The position numbers were made by a program, and so were the translations under genes. A DNA stretch of 64,000 bases from Sulfitobacter pontiacus (GTDB lineage: Bacteria > Pseudomonadota > Alphaproteobacteria > Rhodobacterales > Rhodobacteraceae), in contig NZ_CP160849.1 in the NCBI RefSeq assembly GCF_040790665.1, forward strand, positions 1,389,501-1,453,500, in the 5' to 3' direction. Numbering within the stretch: the stretch's first letter is position 1; every line of letters starts with the position of its first letter. Of the stretch, positions 27,151 to 36,132 are shown piece by piece. Below the pieces are notes generated by a model that was not told the DNA's origin, ran no database searches, and saw nothing but the letters and a program-made list of their open reading frames with translations.

Positions 27151-27992
27151 GCTGGCTGCAAGCCGTGGTCTTTCTCCGCCTCGTCGGCATAGGCGCGACG
27201 GCGTTTTTCTTCGATCATCTCGGCGATCTTGCCCATGGCAATGCCGCGCATGATGATGCTGGCAGGAAGGAAGGCCCATGCGGCGACTGTCCAGATCTGG
27301 GTATGCGGGTTTTGCAGTGTAATCGGGTCTAGCAGATCGGCCGCCGCTTTGACTACTGCGGGGATCAGGAAGGGCAGAAGGAAGCCAAGCGCGATATTGA
27401 TCCGTGCGTCCCGTTGCAGACGATAGATGACATCGCCGCCCGCGGTCGGGTCGAAGAGCGGCAGGTTCACCCAGACGTTAAAGGCCCCCTGACGCACTGG
27501 CCAATTCATGATGCGCACCAGCACCAGAAACGCCCCCATCGAGATCAGCGAGATCAGATAGGCCATGCCCGCGGACGTACGGACCGATGTCACCAGTGCG
27601 TCGCTGGCGCTTTCGGGCAGCATCAGGACAATCATGCGCACCGGCGAAAAGGGGAAATCCATCGCATTACCAAGGATCGTCCCGATAGAGGTCATGGCAC
27701 CGCCCAGAACCGAGGGGCTGACCTTTTGCTTCAGGATCAACGTCAGCAGGATGATCGTGACCAGCAAGCAGACATAGCGCAGCCGGTTGAAGGGGGCCGC
27801 GTCGCGGAATTCGATGATGCTGGGGAAGTTCGAGTTGTATTCGATAAACGTGAGGAAACAGGCGATCAGCGCCACCAGCATTGTGATCTGGCTGGAATCG
27901 TTCAACGCATCGGGTAACATGAGGGCGGGCGTTGCAATCAACAATGCCACCAGAATGCCACGCGCTGCCGCGCCGGATATACGTGCAATCAC
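27147..27992 (-). CDS. Uncharacterised multi-pass membrane protein
   Basis: A 281-residue protein that I cannot place in a family. It has about six hydrophobic segments (near residues 10-27, 36-54, 70-90, 145-165, 200-220 and 235-256) and a basic C-terminal tail with E-E-K-R-R-R. It lies between leuD and the EEP-family gene on the same strand; its stop overlaps the likely start of that gene, so the two are probably made together. No catalytic motif is apparent. Confidence 0.7.
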   Translation of the reverse strand: MIARISGAAARGILVALLIATPALMLPDALNDSSQITMLVALIACFLTFIEYNSNFPSIIEFRDAAPFNRLRYVCLLVTIILLTLILKQKVSPSVLGGAMTSIGTILGNAMDFPFSPVRMIVLMLPESASDALVTSVRTSAGMAYLISLISMGAFLVLVRIMNWPVRQGAFNVWVNLPLFDPTAGGDVIYRLQRDARINIALGFLLPFLIPAVVKAAADLLDPITLQNPHTQIWTVAAWAFLPASIIMRGIAMGKIAEMIEEKRRRAYADEAEKDHGLQPA

Positions 27993-28314
27993 AAAACTAC
28001 CCTTCCAAACTGGCCAGCCACGATTCTTTGCCGCGTGCTTGTTCCAACTTGATGCCCTCGGGTGTCGAAGGCCTGCCTCAGAATTGCCTCAATTGTGTCT
28101 TCTTTCGCCACATTCCTCAAGCCCGTTCCTGACGATGCGCGCGGATCTGAGACATTTTGAGCGCAGGTGTGGTGCGATATTGCATCATGGCTGCGGCGAA
28201 AATGACGCAACCCGCGGCCTGTTGTGGGCAACAAAGCGGTGCCCACAACCATGTATAGAACTCAACCCGTGGTTAGGTCAAGCGCGCCAGCCCGTCGGGC
28301 CGGGCCCGTGGGGA
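27993..28314. other. Gene-free stretch between leuD and the membrane protein gene
   Basis: No convincing gene is seen in these 322 bases. A short minus-strand open frame (to 28252) has no family features. The stretch holds the 28221-28249 inverted repeat and, on the minus strand, should contain the end of the leuD transcript and the promoter of the membrane protein gene. Confidence 0.6.
28221..28249. repeat. Perfect 10-bp inverted repeat downstream of leuD
   Basis: GTTGTGGGCA (28221-28230) and TGCCCACAAC (28240-28249) are exact inverse copies with a 9-base loop. It lies 65 bases past the leuD stop. No T run follows on either strand, so it is either a rho-dependent or processed 3' end, or an operator for the downstream membrane protein gene. 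Confidence 0.5.
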
Positions 28315-28920
28315 TCAGACCCAGGGGCGTGCCTGTGCAGCGGCAGATTCGAAGCTGTCGATAGAGGCCGCTTTTTCCAGCGTCAGACCAATATCGTCGA
28401 GCCCGTTCATCAGGCAGTGCTTCTTGAACGCGTCAACCTGGAAGCTGATGACTTCGCCGTCAGAGCTGGTGATCGTCTGCGCCTCAAGATCCACTTCGAT
28501 CCGCGCGTTAGAGCCTTTTTCAGCGTCTTTCATCAACAGGTCCACCTGCTCTTGCGGCAGGGCGATCGGCAGGATGCCGTTCTTGAAGCAGTTGTTGTAG
28601 AAGATGTCCGCAAAGCTGGGCGCGATGACACAGGTGATGCCGAAATCGGCGATGGCCCAAGGCGCGTGTTCCCGCGAAGAACCACAACCGAAGTTATCGC
28701 CCGCTACAAGAATCTGCGCGTCACGGTATTGCGGTTTGTTGAGCACGAAATCCGGTACTTCGTTGCCGTCGCGGTCATAGCGCATCTCGTCAAACAGGTT
28801 CACGCCAAGGCCCGACCGTTTGATCGTTTTCAGGAACTGCTTGGGGATGATCATATCGGTGTCGATATTCACCATCGGCATGGGGGCCGCGATCCCGGAA
28901 AGCTTGTCGAATTTGTTCAT
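28315..28920 (-). CDS. leuD: 3-isopropylmalate dehydratase small subunit
   Basis: A 201-residue small (swivel) subunit of isopropylmalate isomerase. It shows [12 protein letters not shown] near the N-terminus and [13 protein letters not shown] near residue 75, both hallmarks of LeuD. It lies 30 bases downstream of leuC and is surely cotranscribed. With LeuC it converts 2-isopropylmalate to 3-isopropylmalate in the cytoplasm. Confidence 0.97.
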   Translation of the reverse strand: MNKFDKLSGIAAPMPMVNIDTDMIIPKQFLKTIKRSGLGVNLFDEMRYDRDGNEVPDFVLNKPQYRDAQILVAGDNFGCGSSREHAPWAIADFGITCVIAPSFADIFYNNCFKNGILPIALPQEQVDLLMKDAEKGSNARIEVDLEAQTITSSDGEVISFQVDAFKKHCLMNGLDDIGLTLEKAASIDSFESAAAQARPWV

Positions 28921-28950
28921 GGTTTTGTTGTCCTTTGATCTGCTGGCCGC

Positions 28951-30360
28951 TTACGCGTCGAGCTTGCGGATATCGGTCAAACGTCCGGTAAGAGCGGCAG
29001 CGGCAGCCATCGCGGGGGACATCAAATGGGTGCGCCCCTTGAAGCCCTGACGGCCTTCGAAGTTGCGGTTCGATGTCGATGCGCAGCGTTCGCCCGGTGC
29101 CAGTTGGTCGGGGTTCATCGCCAGACACATGGAGCACCCCGCAAGGCGCCATTCGAAACCGGCATCCTTGAAGATATCGGCAAGCCCTTCTTCCTCAGCC
29201 TGCGCCCGCACAAGGCCAGAGCCCGGAACGATCATGGCGCGCATGCCTTCCTTGATCTTTTTGCCTTTCAGAACCGCCGCCGCAGCGCGCAGGTCTTCGA
29301 TGCGGCCGTTGGTGCAAGACCCGATGAACACGGTGTCGATCTCGATATCGGTCAGCGCCATGCCTTCGGTCAGGCCCATGTATTCGATCGCGCGTTTCGC
29401 CGCGTCGACCTTGCCGCCGGTGTAGTCCGAAGCTGCCGGTACGGTGGCGGTGATCGGCAGAACGTCTTCGGGCGAGGTGCCCCAAGTCACGGCAGGTGCG
29501 ATGTCTTCGCCCTTGATGGTGATGACCTTGTCCCAATGGGCGTCGTCATCGGAGTACAGCGTTTTCCACCAATCCATCGCGGCTTCCCACTGGGCACCCT
29601 TGGGCGCGTGGGGGCGGCCTTTGCAATATTCGAACGTTTTGTCGTCCGGCGCGATCAGGCCAGCGCGCGCGCCGCCTTCGATGGCCATGTTGCAGACGGT
29701 CATGCGGCCTTCCATCGACAGGTCACGGATCGCCTCGCCGCAATATTCGATGACATAGCCGGTGCCGCCCGCCGTGCCGGTTTCACCGATCACGGTCATG
29801 GTGATGTCCTTGGCGGTCACACCGGGGGCAAGCTTGCCGGTGATCTCGACCTTCATGTTCTTGGATTTCTTCTGGATCAGCGTCTGCGTCGCCAGCACGT
29901 GTTCCACCTCCGAGGTGCCGATCCCGTGGGCCAGCGACCCAAAGGCCCCATGTGTCGCGGTGTGGCTGTCACCGCAGACAACGGTCATGCCGGGCAGGGT
30001 CCAGCCCTGCTCGGGGCCGACGATATGCACGATGCCCTGACGCACGTCGGACACGGGGTAGTAGTGCAGGCCGAATTCCTTGGCGTTTGTATCAAGGGCG
30101 GCCACCTGAACGCGGCTGTCTTCGGTCATCGTCGCGGCGTTGGCGCGGTCCAGCGTGGTCGGCACGTTGTGATCGGGCACAGCGATGGTCTGGTCAGGGC
30201 GGCGCACGGTGCGGCCCGTTATCCGCAGCCCTTCAAAGGCTTGCGGGCTGGTCACTTCGTGGACGAGGTGACGGTCGATGTACAGAAGGCAGGTGCCATC
30301 GTCGGCCTCGTGCGCGACATGGGCATCCCAGATTTTATCATAGAGCGTTTTGGGGGACAT
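28951..30360 (-). CDS. leuC: 3-isopropylmalate dehydratase large subunit
   Basis: A 469-residue aconitase-family enzyme. The three 4Fe-4S cysteines are present as I-G-S-C-T-N-G-R (one) and C-S-M-C-L-A-M-N (two). [12 protein letters not shown] is the conserved substrate-side motif. The ATG at 30360 is preceded by GGGAGAGG on the minus strand. It forms the isomerase with leuD. Confidence 0.97.
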   Translation of the reverse strand: MSPKTLYDKIWDAHVAHEADDGTCLLYIDRHLVHEVTSPQAFEGLRITGRTVRRPDQTIAVPDHNVPTTLDRANAATMTEDSRVQVAALDTNAKEFGLHYYPVSDVRQGIVHIVGPEQGWTLPGMTVVCGDSHTATHGAFGSLAHGIGTSEVEHVLATQTLIQKKSKNMKVEITGKLAPGVTAKDITMTVIGETGTAGGTGYVIEYCGEAIRDLSMEGRMTVCNMAIEGGARAGLIAPDDKTFEYCKGRPHAPKGAQWEAAMDWWKTLYSDDDAHWDKVITIKGEDIAPAVTWGTSPEDVLPITATVPAASDYTGGKVDAAKRAIEYMGLTEGMALTDIEIDTVFIGSCTNGRIEDLRAAAAVLKGKKIKEGMRAMIVPGSGLVRAQAEEEGLADIFKDAGFEWRLAGCSMCLAMNPDQLAPGERCASTSNRNFEGRQGFKGRTHLMSPAMAAAAALTGRLTDIRKLDA

Positions 30361-30709
30361 GTGGTCCTCTCCCGTATGTTATGTAAGCGAAGAATAGGGG
30401 TGTACGAAAGACGAGCGCCAAGGCGCGGGCGGGCGTTTATAGTCGCGCCAGCACGGTGTGGGTTGCCCCGAAAAAGCGTTCGCGCAAGCGGGCGCGGTCG
30501 CAAATGTTGAACAGATCGTCTGAAACATGTGTCATAGCGGCTTAGCTAGACGCTTTCGGCCATGTGATCAAGGATTCTGACGGTGCGCGGTGGTGGCGCG
30601 GCTGCATCGGATCGCGTGGTTGTGCGTGGGCGCGGGTATCCCTTCTTGCGCGGTGCGCGGGATTGTCCCACCATTAAAGCCCTGTACAAGTTTCTTGCCT
30701 TGAAAGTTC
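30361..30709. other. Gene-free divergent region between leuC and the MscS gene
   Basis: No supportable gene is seen in these 349 bases. It must hold the promoters of leuC (minus) and the MscS channel gene (plus). An AT-richer stretch close to leuC (minus strand TTACATAACAT) could be a -10 region. I see no leucine-rich leader peptide that would indicate attenuation. Confidence 0.5.
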
Positions 30710-32065
30710 ATGATGACCCCAGACCCCTTTGCCCATTTCCTTGAGAGTATCCAGGCGTTGATCGCAGGGGGGATCGGATTGGCAGAAAGCCTGATGCAGC
30801 CCGGCTGGCGTCAGTACCAGATGTTCATCCTGCTCGGGCTTGCGCTGATATCATGGGGGCTGCATCACGCCACGGGCAACTGGCTGCAAAACTGGGTCCG
30901 CTCGCGCGAGGGGTGGTCCAAGTGGCAGCTGCGCATGGTGGTGCAGGTCAAGCGGCGTCTGGGGCTGATGTGGTTCGCCCTGCTGGCAGGGACGGTCTAT
31001 CTGGTGATGCAGAACATCACCTGGCCGTCGCGGTCCTATCTGATCGGCATATTCGCAACGCTGGTGGCGGTGTGGGTCTGTATCGCCTTTGCAGCGCGGC
31101 TGGTGCGCAACCGCCCCATGCGGCGTCTGGTGACATGGGGGCTGTGGATCTACGCCACGCTCTATGCGCTGAACGTGGTTGATGATGTCTCGGCGTTTCT
31201 GGATTCGGTCGCGCTGTCGATCGGGGATTTCCGGCTGTCGCTGCTGACGGTGATCACCGCGCTGGTGGTGATCGGCCTGTTCTTCTCTGTGGCGCGGATC
31301 ATCAGCCAGACCAGCGCTGCCACGATCCGCAAGAACGAAGACATCAGCCCCTCTATGCAGGTGCTGGCGGTGAAGGGCGTACAGCTGACGCTTTATGGCA
31401 TCGCGTTCTTTATGGGGGTCAAGGCCGTCGGGATTGACCTGACCGGGCTTGCGGTCCTGTCGGGGGCGATTGGTGTGGGCCTTGGTTTCGGCCTGCAAAA
31501 GGTCGTGTCGAACCTTGTGTCGGGGATCATCATCCTCATCGACAAGTCGATCAAGCCGGGGGATGTGATTAGCCTTGGCGATACCTTTGGCTGGATCCAG
31601 ACCTTGGGCGCGCGCTATGCCTCTGTCGTGACGCGGGACGGGAAGGAATATCTGATCCCGAACGAGGACCTGATCACCGGTCAGGTGGTGAACTGGTCCC
31701 ACTCCAACGATTTTGTGCGGCTCGATATCTATTTCGGCACGGCTTACGGGGATGATCCCCATGTGGTGCGCAAGCTTGCGGTAGAGGCCGCAAGCGGGGT
31801 CGAGAGGGTGCTGAGCTTCAAGGCGCCGGTCTGTCATATCGTGGGCTTTGGTGACAGCAGCGTCGATTACATCCTGCGCTTCTGGATCAAGGACCCGACA
31901 GGCGGCCTGACCAATATCAGGGGCAATGTTTATCTGGCGCTTTGGGATGCGTTCAAAGAGCATGGCATTTCGATCCCCTTCCCGCAGCGCGAGGTCAAGG
32001 TTCTGGACGACAGCAAGCTCGCCCTGTCCCGCGCCGGTGTAGGTACTGGATCAACACAGGAATGA
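30710..32065 (+). CDS. MscS-family mechanosensitive ion channel
   Basis: A 451-residue inner-membrane channel. About five hydrophobic segments occupy the first 245 residues. The pore helix and beta-domain region follow, seen as G-A-I-G-V-G-L-G-F-G-L-Q-K-V-V-S-N near residue 257 and D-K-S-I-K-P-G-D-V-I after it. Such channels release osmolytes on hypo-osmotic shock. The gene starts ATGATG; either ATG (30710 or 30713) may be used. It is longer than E. coli MscS because of extra N-terminal helices. Confidence 0.92.
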   Translation: MMTPDPFAHFLESIQALIAGGIGLAESLMQPGWRQYQMFILLGLALISWGLHHATGNWLQNWVRSREGWSKWQLRMVVQVKRRLGLMWFALLAGTVYLVMQNITWPSRSYLIGIFATLVAVWVCIAFAARLVRNRPMRRLVTWGLWIYATLYALNVVDDVSAFLDSVALSIGDFRLSLLTVITALVVIGLFFSVARIISQTSAATIRKNEDISPSMQVLAVKGVQLTLYGIAFFMGVKAVGIDLTGLAVLSGAIGVGLGFGLQKVVSNLVSGIIILIDKSIKPGDVISLGDTFGWIQTLGARYASVVTRDGKEYLIPNEDLITGQVVNWSHSNDFVRLDIYFGTAYGDDPHVVRKLAVEAASGVERVLSFKAPVCHIVGFGDSSVDYILRFWIKDPTGGLTNIRGNVYLALWDAFKEHGISIPFPQREVKVLDDSKLALSRAGVGTGSTQE

Positions 32066-32421
32066 GCGGCGGGAATCAGCGGGGCCGTGAACCGGTCGTG
32101 ACTGCGCCCGAACCCCCATATCCCCCTGTCGCGGGCGCATGGCAGCTTTGCGACGCTGTGGCACGACTGCCAACCCGAGCCGGACAGATGGCATATGCGC
32201 CTATCGGCCAGACCTTCATGGCGCTGCGAGGAGGGTGGTCGTCGTACCCCCTGACAACGCCAGTGCCGTCGGCAAAAATGCACAGCGGACAAGAGTTTGC
32301 CCGTCAGGGCGTGCCATTCTCTCGCCGTGTAACGGGCGGTCGGTCAAAGCGGTGGTGTCGCGGCTCTCGGAGCGGCCCCGACCAGCGCGCGCCGGTAAAT
32401 GCCGGTCATGGCCGCTTGTCA
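32066..32421. other. Gene-free stretch between the MscS gene and the rsfS promoter
   Basis: An open frame covers the region on the plus strand, starting with an ATG that overlaps the channel-gene stop (32062), but its composition (many arginine, cysteine, proline and glycine residues, no domain) and its overlap into rsfS argue against a gene. I see no RNA gene or clear terminator here. Confidence 0.5.
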
Positions 32422-32450
32422 TTGAAATTTCACTTCGGCGTGCCTATTCT
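32422..32450 (+). promoter_or_regulatory. Sigma-70-type promoter of rsfS-rlmH
   Basis: TTGAAA (32422-32427) and TATTCT (32445-32450) are separated by exactly 17 bases, close to the housekeeping consensus. Transcription would begin near 32457. The leader then includes the strong ribosome-binding sequence AAAGGAGG at 32488-32495. Confidence 0.65.
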
Positions 32451-32498
32451 AGGACATCCCCAGCGCCGGGGGACTGTCGGCGCGTCTAAAGGAGGACA

Positions 32499-32555
32499 AT
32501 GTCCTGTCAACGCTTTCAAATGCAGTTCCGACTGCTACCCCGCAGGCAGCCCTGA
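32499..32555 (+). CDS. Possible 18-codon leader peptide coupled to rsfS
   Basis: ATG at 32499 opens an 18-residue frame rich in Q, R and P, ending TGA at 32553-32555, where TGATG joins it to the rsfS ATG. AAAGGAGG precedes it, but only 3 bases separate GGAGG from this ATG, which is tight. The alternative is that the same ribosome-binding site serves an in-frame CTG of rsfS at 32504, at the usual 8-base distance. Confidence 0.3.
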   Translation: MSCQRFQMQFRLLPRRQP

Positions 32556-32923
32556 TGACTGCTGAACAAAACACAGCCACAAGCGACGCTCTGCTGGCTT
32601 CAATCCTTTCCCAACTTGACGACGACAAAGCCGAAGAAGTTGTGCAGATCGATCTGCGCGGCAAAACGGCGATTGGCGACTATATGGTTGTTTGCTCCGG
32701 CCGGTCTTCGCGTCAGGTTTCGGCAATCGCCGAAAAGCTGGCCCAGATGGTCAAGGACGACTATGGCCGTTCGCCCAAGGTCGAAGGCAAGGAAACCGGC
32801 GACTGGGTGCTGATCGACACAGGCGATGTGATCGTTCACGTGTTCCGTCCCGAAGTCCGCGAATTCTACCAGCTGGAGAAGATGTGGATGACCACAGAAG
32901 CCCCAGCCGTGATGCCGCATTAA
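32555..32923 (+). CDS. rsfS: Ribosomal silencing factor RsfS
   Basis: A 122-residue DUF143 protein that binds ribosomal protein uL14 and blocks subunit joining when nutrients are short. It shows the conserved core K-A-E-E-V-V-Q-I-D-L-R-G-K and V-C-S-G-R-S-S-R-Q, then G-D-W-V-L-I-D-T-G-D-V-I-V-H-V-F, and ends R-E-F-Y-Q-L-E-K-M-W. The ATG at 32555 has no ribosome-binding site directly before it; the good one (32488-32495) is 59 bases upstream. The frame upstream stays open to a CTG at 32504, which would add 17 residues. The gene pairs with rlmH, as is usual in bacteria. Confidence 0.92.
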   Translation: MTAEQNTATSDALLASILSQLDDDKAEEVVQIDLRGKTAIGDYMVVCSGRSSRQVSAIAEKLAQMVKDDYGRSPKVEGKETGDWVLIDTGDVIVHVFRPEVREFYQLEKMWMTTEAPAVMPH

Positions 32924-32944
32924 GCTGCCTTTCAGGCAGGAATC

Positions 32945-33415
32945 ATGCGTGTTCACATCTGTGCGGTCGGGCGTTTGCGCGCCGGACCGGAAAAAGACCT
33001 CATTGATGATTATCTGAATCGGTTCGATCGAACCGGTCGCGCGCTGGGCCTTGGGCCCGCGCGCGTGATCGAGGTTGAGGATAAGAAAAATGGCGGTATG
33101 CCCGCCGAAGCCGCGTTGCTGCGCCGTGCCATTCCTGCGGGGTCGTTGATCTGCGTGATGGACGAACGGGGGAAGGTCGAAACCTCGCCGTATTTCGCCA
33201 ACCGTCTAGGGGGCTGGCGCGATCAGGGGCGGGGGGATCTGTGCTTTGTCATCGGCGGCGCGGATGGCATCGACAAAGAGCTACGCCGCGAGGCGGATCA
33301 TGCGCTGTCATTCGGCAGGATGGTTTGGCCGCACATGCTGGTGCGCGTCATGCTGGCAGAACAGCTGTATCGCGCCGCCTCGATCCTGTCGGGCGGCCCA
33401 TACCACCGCGAATAA
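32945..33415 (+). CDS. rlmH: 23S rRNA (pseudouridine1915-N3)-methyltransferase
   Basis: A 156-residue SPOUT-family methyltransferase that modifies 23S rRNA helix 69. The cofactor knot is visible as V-I-G-G-A-D-G-I and [14 protein letters not shown], ending with the conserved [15 protein letters not shown] tail. It starts 21 bases after rsfS in the same operon. Confidence 0.95.
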   Translation: MRVHICAVGRLRAGPEKDLIDDYLNRFDRTGRALGLGPARVIEVEDKKNGGMPAEAALLRRAIPAGSLICVMDERGKVETSPYFANRLGGWRDQGRGDLCFVIGGADGIDKELRREADHALSFGRMVWPHMLVRVMLAEQLYRAASILSGGPYHRE

Positions 33416-33450
33416 ATCCGCCAGCTCTGGCGTCGAGCCACGCCCAAACC

Positions 33451-33807
33451 TTACTTGATCTGGACCTTCTTGATCTCTTTCCCCCAACCGGCCTGCGTAT
33501 CGCGGGCCTGAATGCCGACCTCTGTCGTGCCCGCGGGCAGCTCAACGCCGGACAGGGAACGGGTCAGCGGTTGTTCGTCCACGTGGGGGTGGATCAATTC
33601 GCGGATCGCCAGCTGGTTGCCATCGGCATCCAGAATGCGCCACGCGTCCGAAAAGTGGTCCCAGCCGGTATCATTATGACTGATCGTCACGTCGAACTTA
33701 TAAAGGCCGCCCTCTTTCGACACGCGCACCGAGTTGATGGAGGTCGGGTCCGCCGCAGCGACCTGTGCTGCAACCAACAGCGGAATGGAAAGGATCAATT
33801 TGTACAT
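33451..33807 (-). CDS. Small secreted protein of unknown function
   Basis: A 118-residue protein with a signal peptide (K-L-I-L-S-I-P-L-L-V-A-A, cleavage near A-A-A-D). The mature part reads like a single beta-sandwich domain with D-V-T-I-S-H-N-D-T-G-W-D-H-F-S-D-A-W. I do not recognise a named family. It converges with rlmH and lies after the DUF599 gene on the same strand. Confidence 0.7.
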   Translation of the reverse strand: MYKLILSIPLLVAAQVAAADPTSINSVRVSKEGGLYKFDVTISHNDTGWDHFSDAWRILDADGNQLAIRELIHPHVDEQPLTRSLSGVELPAGTTEVGIQARDTQAGWGKEIKKVQIK

Positions 33808-33840
33808 GAATACACCAATGTCTGAAAACAGACATATAGA

Positions 33841-34554
33841 CTAGCCTTGCTCATTTTCCAATAGAATGCGCCGTGACAGTGACGTGAACTCGCGCCGCCA
33901 GATGATGATGACGGTGACCATAGCGGCGACGGTGAGGGGGATCGGGCCGACGATCCAGCCCAGACTGGCCAGCGCAAAATAAAGCGACCGCAACCCCCGA
34001 TTGAAACTGCGTGCGGCGGTGATGTTGATCTCTGCCGCCTTGGACGCCAACGGGGGTGCGCGGCGGTCTTCGGGGTCATTTGGGACGGCGGCCATAAGCA
34101 CCGAACAATAGCCAAACAGCCGGTTTGACCAGACGAATTTCAGAAAGCCGTTGGTCAGAAAGAATAGTGGCAGCAGCATTTTGAATTCCCACACCACGGT
34201 GGGCAGCTCGGTCAGGGCAAGGTCTTCGACCACCGTAGACAGACGCTCGCTGTTGCCCAAAAGCGCCAATGTCCCACCCAAAGCGATCATGCTGGTAGAG
34301 GCGAAGAAAGCTGTGCTTTGCCGCAGGGTGCTGATCATCTGCGAATCAAAGATACGCGGCTGACGGGTGATCATCTGGGTCATCCATTCGCGCCGGTATT
34401 GCGCCATGATCAGCGACACAGAGGGCTTTGCGGGGTTCGGGTGTTCGATGCGCCAGCCAATGGCCAGCCAGGCGCAAAAGATTATCGCCAAAGCGGCATA
34501 ATCCAGCGGTTGAAACAGGGCGATGCGATCCATCCAAGTCATGCTAAGCTGCAT
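33841..34554 (-). CDS. DUF599 membrane protein
   Basis: A 237-residue inner-membrane protein with helices near residues 15-35, 85-105, 125-150 and 195-220. The segment R-R-E-W-M-T-Q-M-I-T-R-Q-P-R-I-F-D is characteristic of the DUF599 family, whose function is unknown. An ATG 12 bases further in (M-T-W-M-D-R) is an equally good start; neither has a clear ribosome-binding site. It diverges from glcD with 69 bases between. Confidence 0.8.
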   Translation of the reverse strand: MQLSMTWMDRIALFQPLDYAALAIIFCAWLAIGWRIEHPNPAKPSVSLIMAQYRREWMTQMITRQPRIFDSQMISTLRQSTAFFASTSMIALGGTLALLGNSERLSTVVEDLALTELPTVVWEFKMLLPLFFLTNGFLKFVWSNRLFGYCSVLMAAVPNDPEDRRAPPLASKAAEINITAARSFNRGLRSLYFALASLGWIVGPIPLTVAAMVTVIIIWRREFTSLSRRILLENEQG

Positions 34555-34623
34555 ACGCCGACTGGTTCTGTGTTGCCAATGTCTTTAATTGGTCATATTA
34601 TTTTACCAAATTGGAGGTTCGCC

Positions 34624-36072
34624 ATGGAAATGCCTATTCCCAGCCAAGCCGTGATCGCGCACAAGACGCGTGTGGTTGACCGGCTGCGTCAGGTTCTGCC
34701 GGCTGATGCTGTCATCTCGGATGAACGCGAGACGCGGGCCTATGAATGTGATGCGCTGACCGCCTATAAATGCGCGCCGATGGTGGCGGTGTTGCCCTAT
34801 ACCACACAGCAGGTGTCGGACGTGTTGCGCATCTGCCACGAAGAAGGCGTGCCCGTCGTGCCGCGCGGGTCCGGTACGTCGCTGGCGGGGGGCGCGCTGC
34901 CCACGGCGGACTGCGTGATCCTTGGCGTGGCGCGTATGAACGAGGTGATCGAAACCGATTACCCCAACCGCATCATCAAGGTGCAAACCGGGCGTACCAA
35001 CCTAAGCGTCACAGGCGCGGTCGAGGAAGACGGCTTCTTTTACGCGCCCGATCCTTCAAGCCAGCTGGCCTGTGCCATCGCGGGCAATATCGCGATGAAT
35101 TCGGGCGGGGCGCATTGTCTGAAATACGGGGTGACGACCAACAACCTCATGGGCGTTACGATGGTCTTGATGGATGGCGAGGTGATCGAGGTCGGCGGCG
35201 CGCATCTGGATGCGGGCGGGCTGGACCTGCTGGGGCTGATCTGCGGCTCTGAAGGGCAGCTGGGGGTCGTCACCGAAGCCACGCTGCGCATCTTGCACAA
35301 ACCCGAAGGCGCGCGGCCCGTGTTGATCGGGTTCGACGATAACGAGGTCGCGGGGGAATGTGTCTCTGACATCATCAAGGCGGGTGTCTTGCCCGTCGCC
35401 ATCGAATTCATGGACCGCCCCTGTATCGAAGCGACGGAAGCCTTCGCCAAGGCTGGGTATCCCATGTGCGAGGCATTGCTGATCATTGAGGTCGAAGGCT
35501 CTGACGCGGAGATCGACCACCAGTTGGGTCTGATTTCCGACATCGCGCAGCGGCACAATCCGGTGGAGCTGCGGCAATCCAAATCCGCAGAGGAAAGCGC
35601 CAAGATCTGGCTGGGTCGGAAATCGGCCTTTGGCGCGATGGGGCAGATCAACGACTACATGTGTCTGGATGGCACCATCCCTGTGTCCTCGCTGCCCTTC
35701 GTGCTCAAACGTATCAAGGAACTCAGCGATCAGTTCGGGCTGAAGGTCGGCAATGTGTTCCATGCGGGCGACGGAAATATGCACCCGTTGATCCTGTTTG
35801 ATGCCAACAAACCGGGCGATCTGGAGCTGTGCGAGGCATTCGGGGCCGAGATCCTCAAGCTCTGCGTCGAGGTGGGCGGCTGTCTGACCGGCGAACATGG
35901 CGTCGGGATCGAGAAACGCGATCTGATGCATGTGCAATACGCCCCCGACGATCTGGAGGCGCAGATGGCGGTGAAGGATGTGTTCGACCCCGCATGGCTG
36001 CTGAACCCCGCCAAGGTCTTTCCGCTGGACGCGTCAGAGACACGCCGCGCCGTGGCGCTCGCGGCGGAATAA
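34624..36072 (+). CDS. glcD: Glycolate oxidase FAD-linked subunit GlcD
   Basis: A 482-residue FAD enzyme that oxidises glycolate to glyoxylate, with GlcE and GlcF, at the membrane. The FAD-binding motif is P-R-G-S-G-T-S-L-A-G-G near residue 80; the C-terminal signature is G-E-H-G-V-G-I-E-K-R. The ATG at 34624 is preceded by TTGGAGG; the frame is open further upstream across the divergent gene, but that part is shadow. The usual length of GlcD is about 480-500. D-lactate dehydrogenases are related; the neighbouring glcE and glcF decide. Confidence 0.94.
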   Translation: MEMPIPSQAVIAHKTRVVDRLRQVLPADAVISDERETRAYECDALTAYKCAPMVAVLPYTTQQVSDVLRICHEEGVPVVPRGSGTSLAGGALPTADCVILGVARMNEVIETDYPNRIIKVQTGRTNLSVTGAVEEDGFFYAPDPSSQLACAIAGNIAMNSGGAHCLKYGVTTNNLMGVTMVLMDGEVIEVGGAHLDAGGLDLLGLICGSEGQLGVVTEATLRILHKPEGARPVLIGFDDNEVAGECVSDIIKAGVLPVAIEFMDRPCIEATEAFAKAGYPMCEALLIIEVEGSDAEIDHQLGLISDIAQRHNPVELRQSKSAEESAKIWLGRKSAFGAMGQINDYMCLDGTIPVSSLPFVLKRIKELSDQFGLKVGNVFHAGDGNMHPLILFDANKPGDLELCEAFGAEILKLCVEVGGCLTGEHGVGIEKRDLMHVQYAPDDLEAQMAVKDVFDPAWLLNPAKVFPLDASETRRAVALAAE

Positions 36073-36132
36073 CCCGCGCCTGATTAACTGCTGATCTTCA
36101 ACAGATCACACGCACGACGAAGGAGCCGAGCT

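Noticed and set aside
27787-28938. 383-residue plus-strand frame spanning the gap and leuD
   Set aside because: It runs across leuD antisense and a gene-free gap without any protein feature.
29026-30510. 494-residue open frame antisense to leuC
   Set aside because: It mirrors the codon pattern of leuC, has no domain and no ribosome-binding site; it is a high-GC shadow.
32062-32565. Frame starting inside the MscS stop and running into rsfS
   Set aside because: Although it starts with an ATGA overlap, it is full of Arg, Cys, Gly and Pro, has no domain and covers the rsfS promoter and start.
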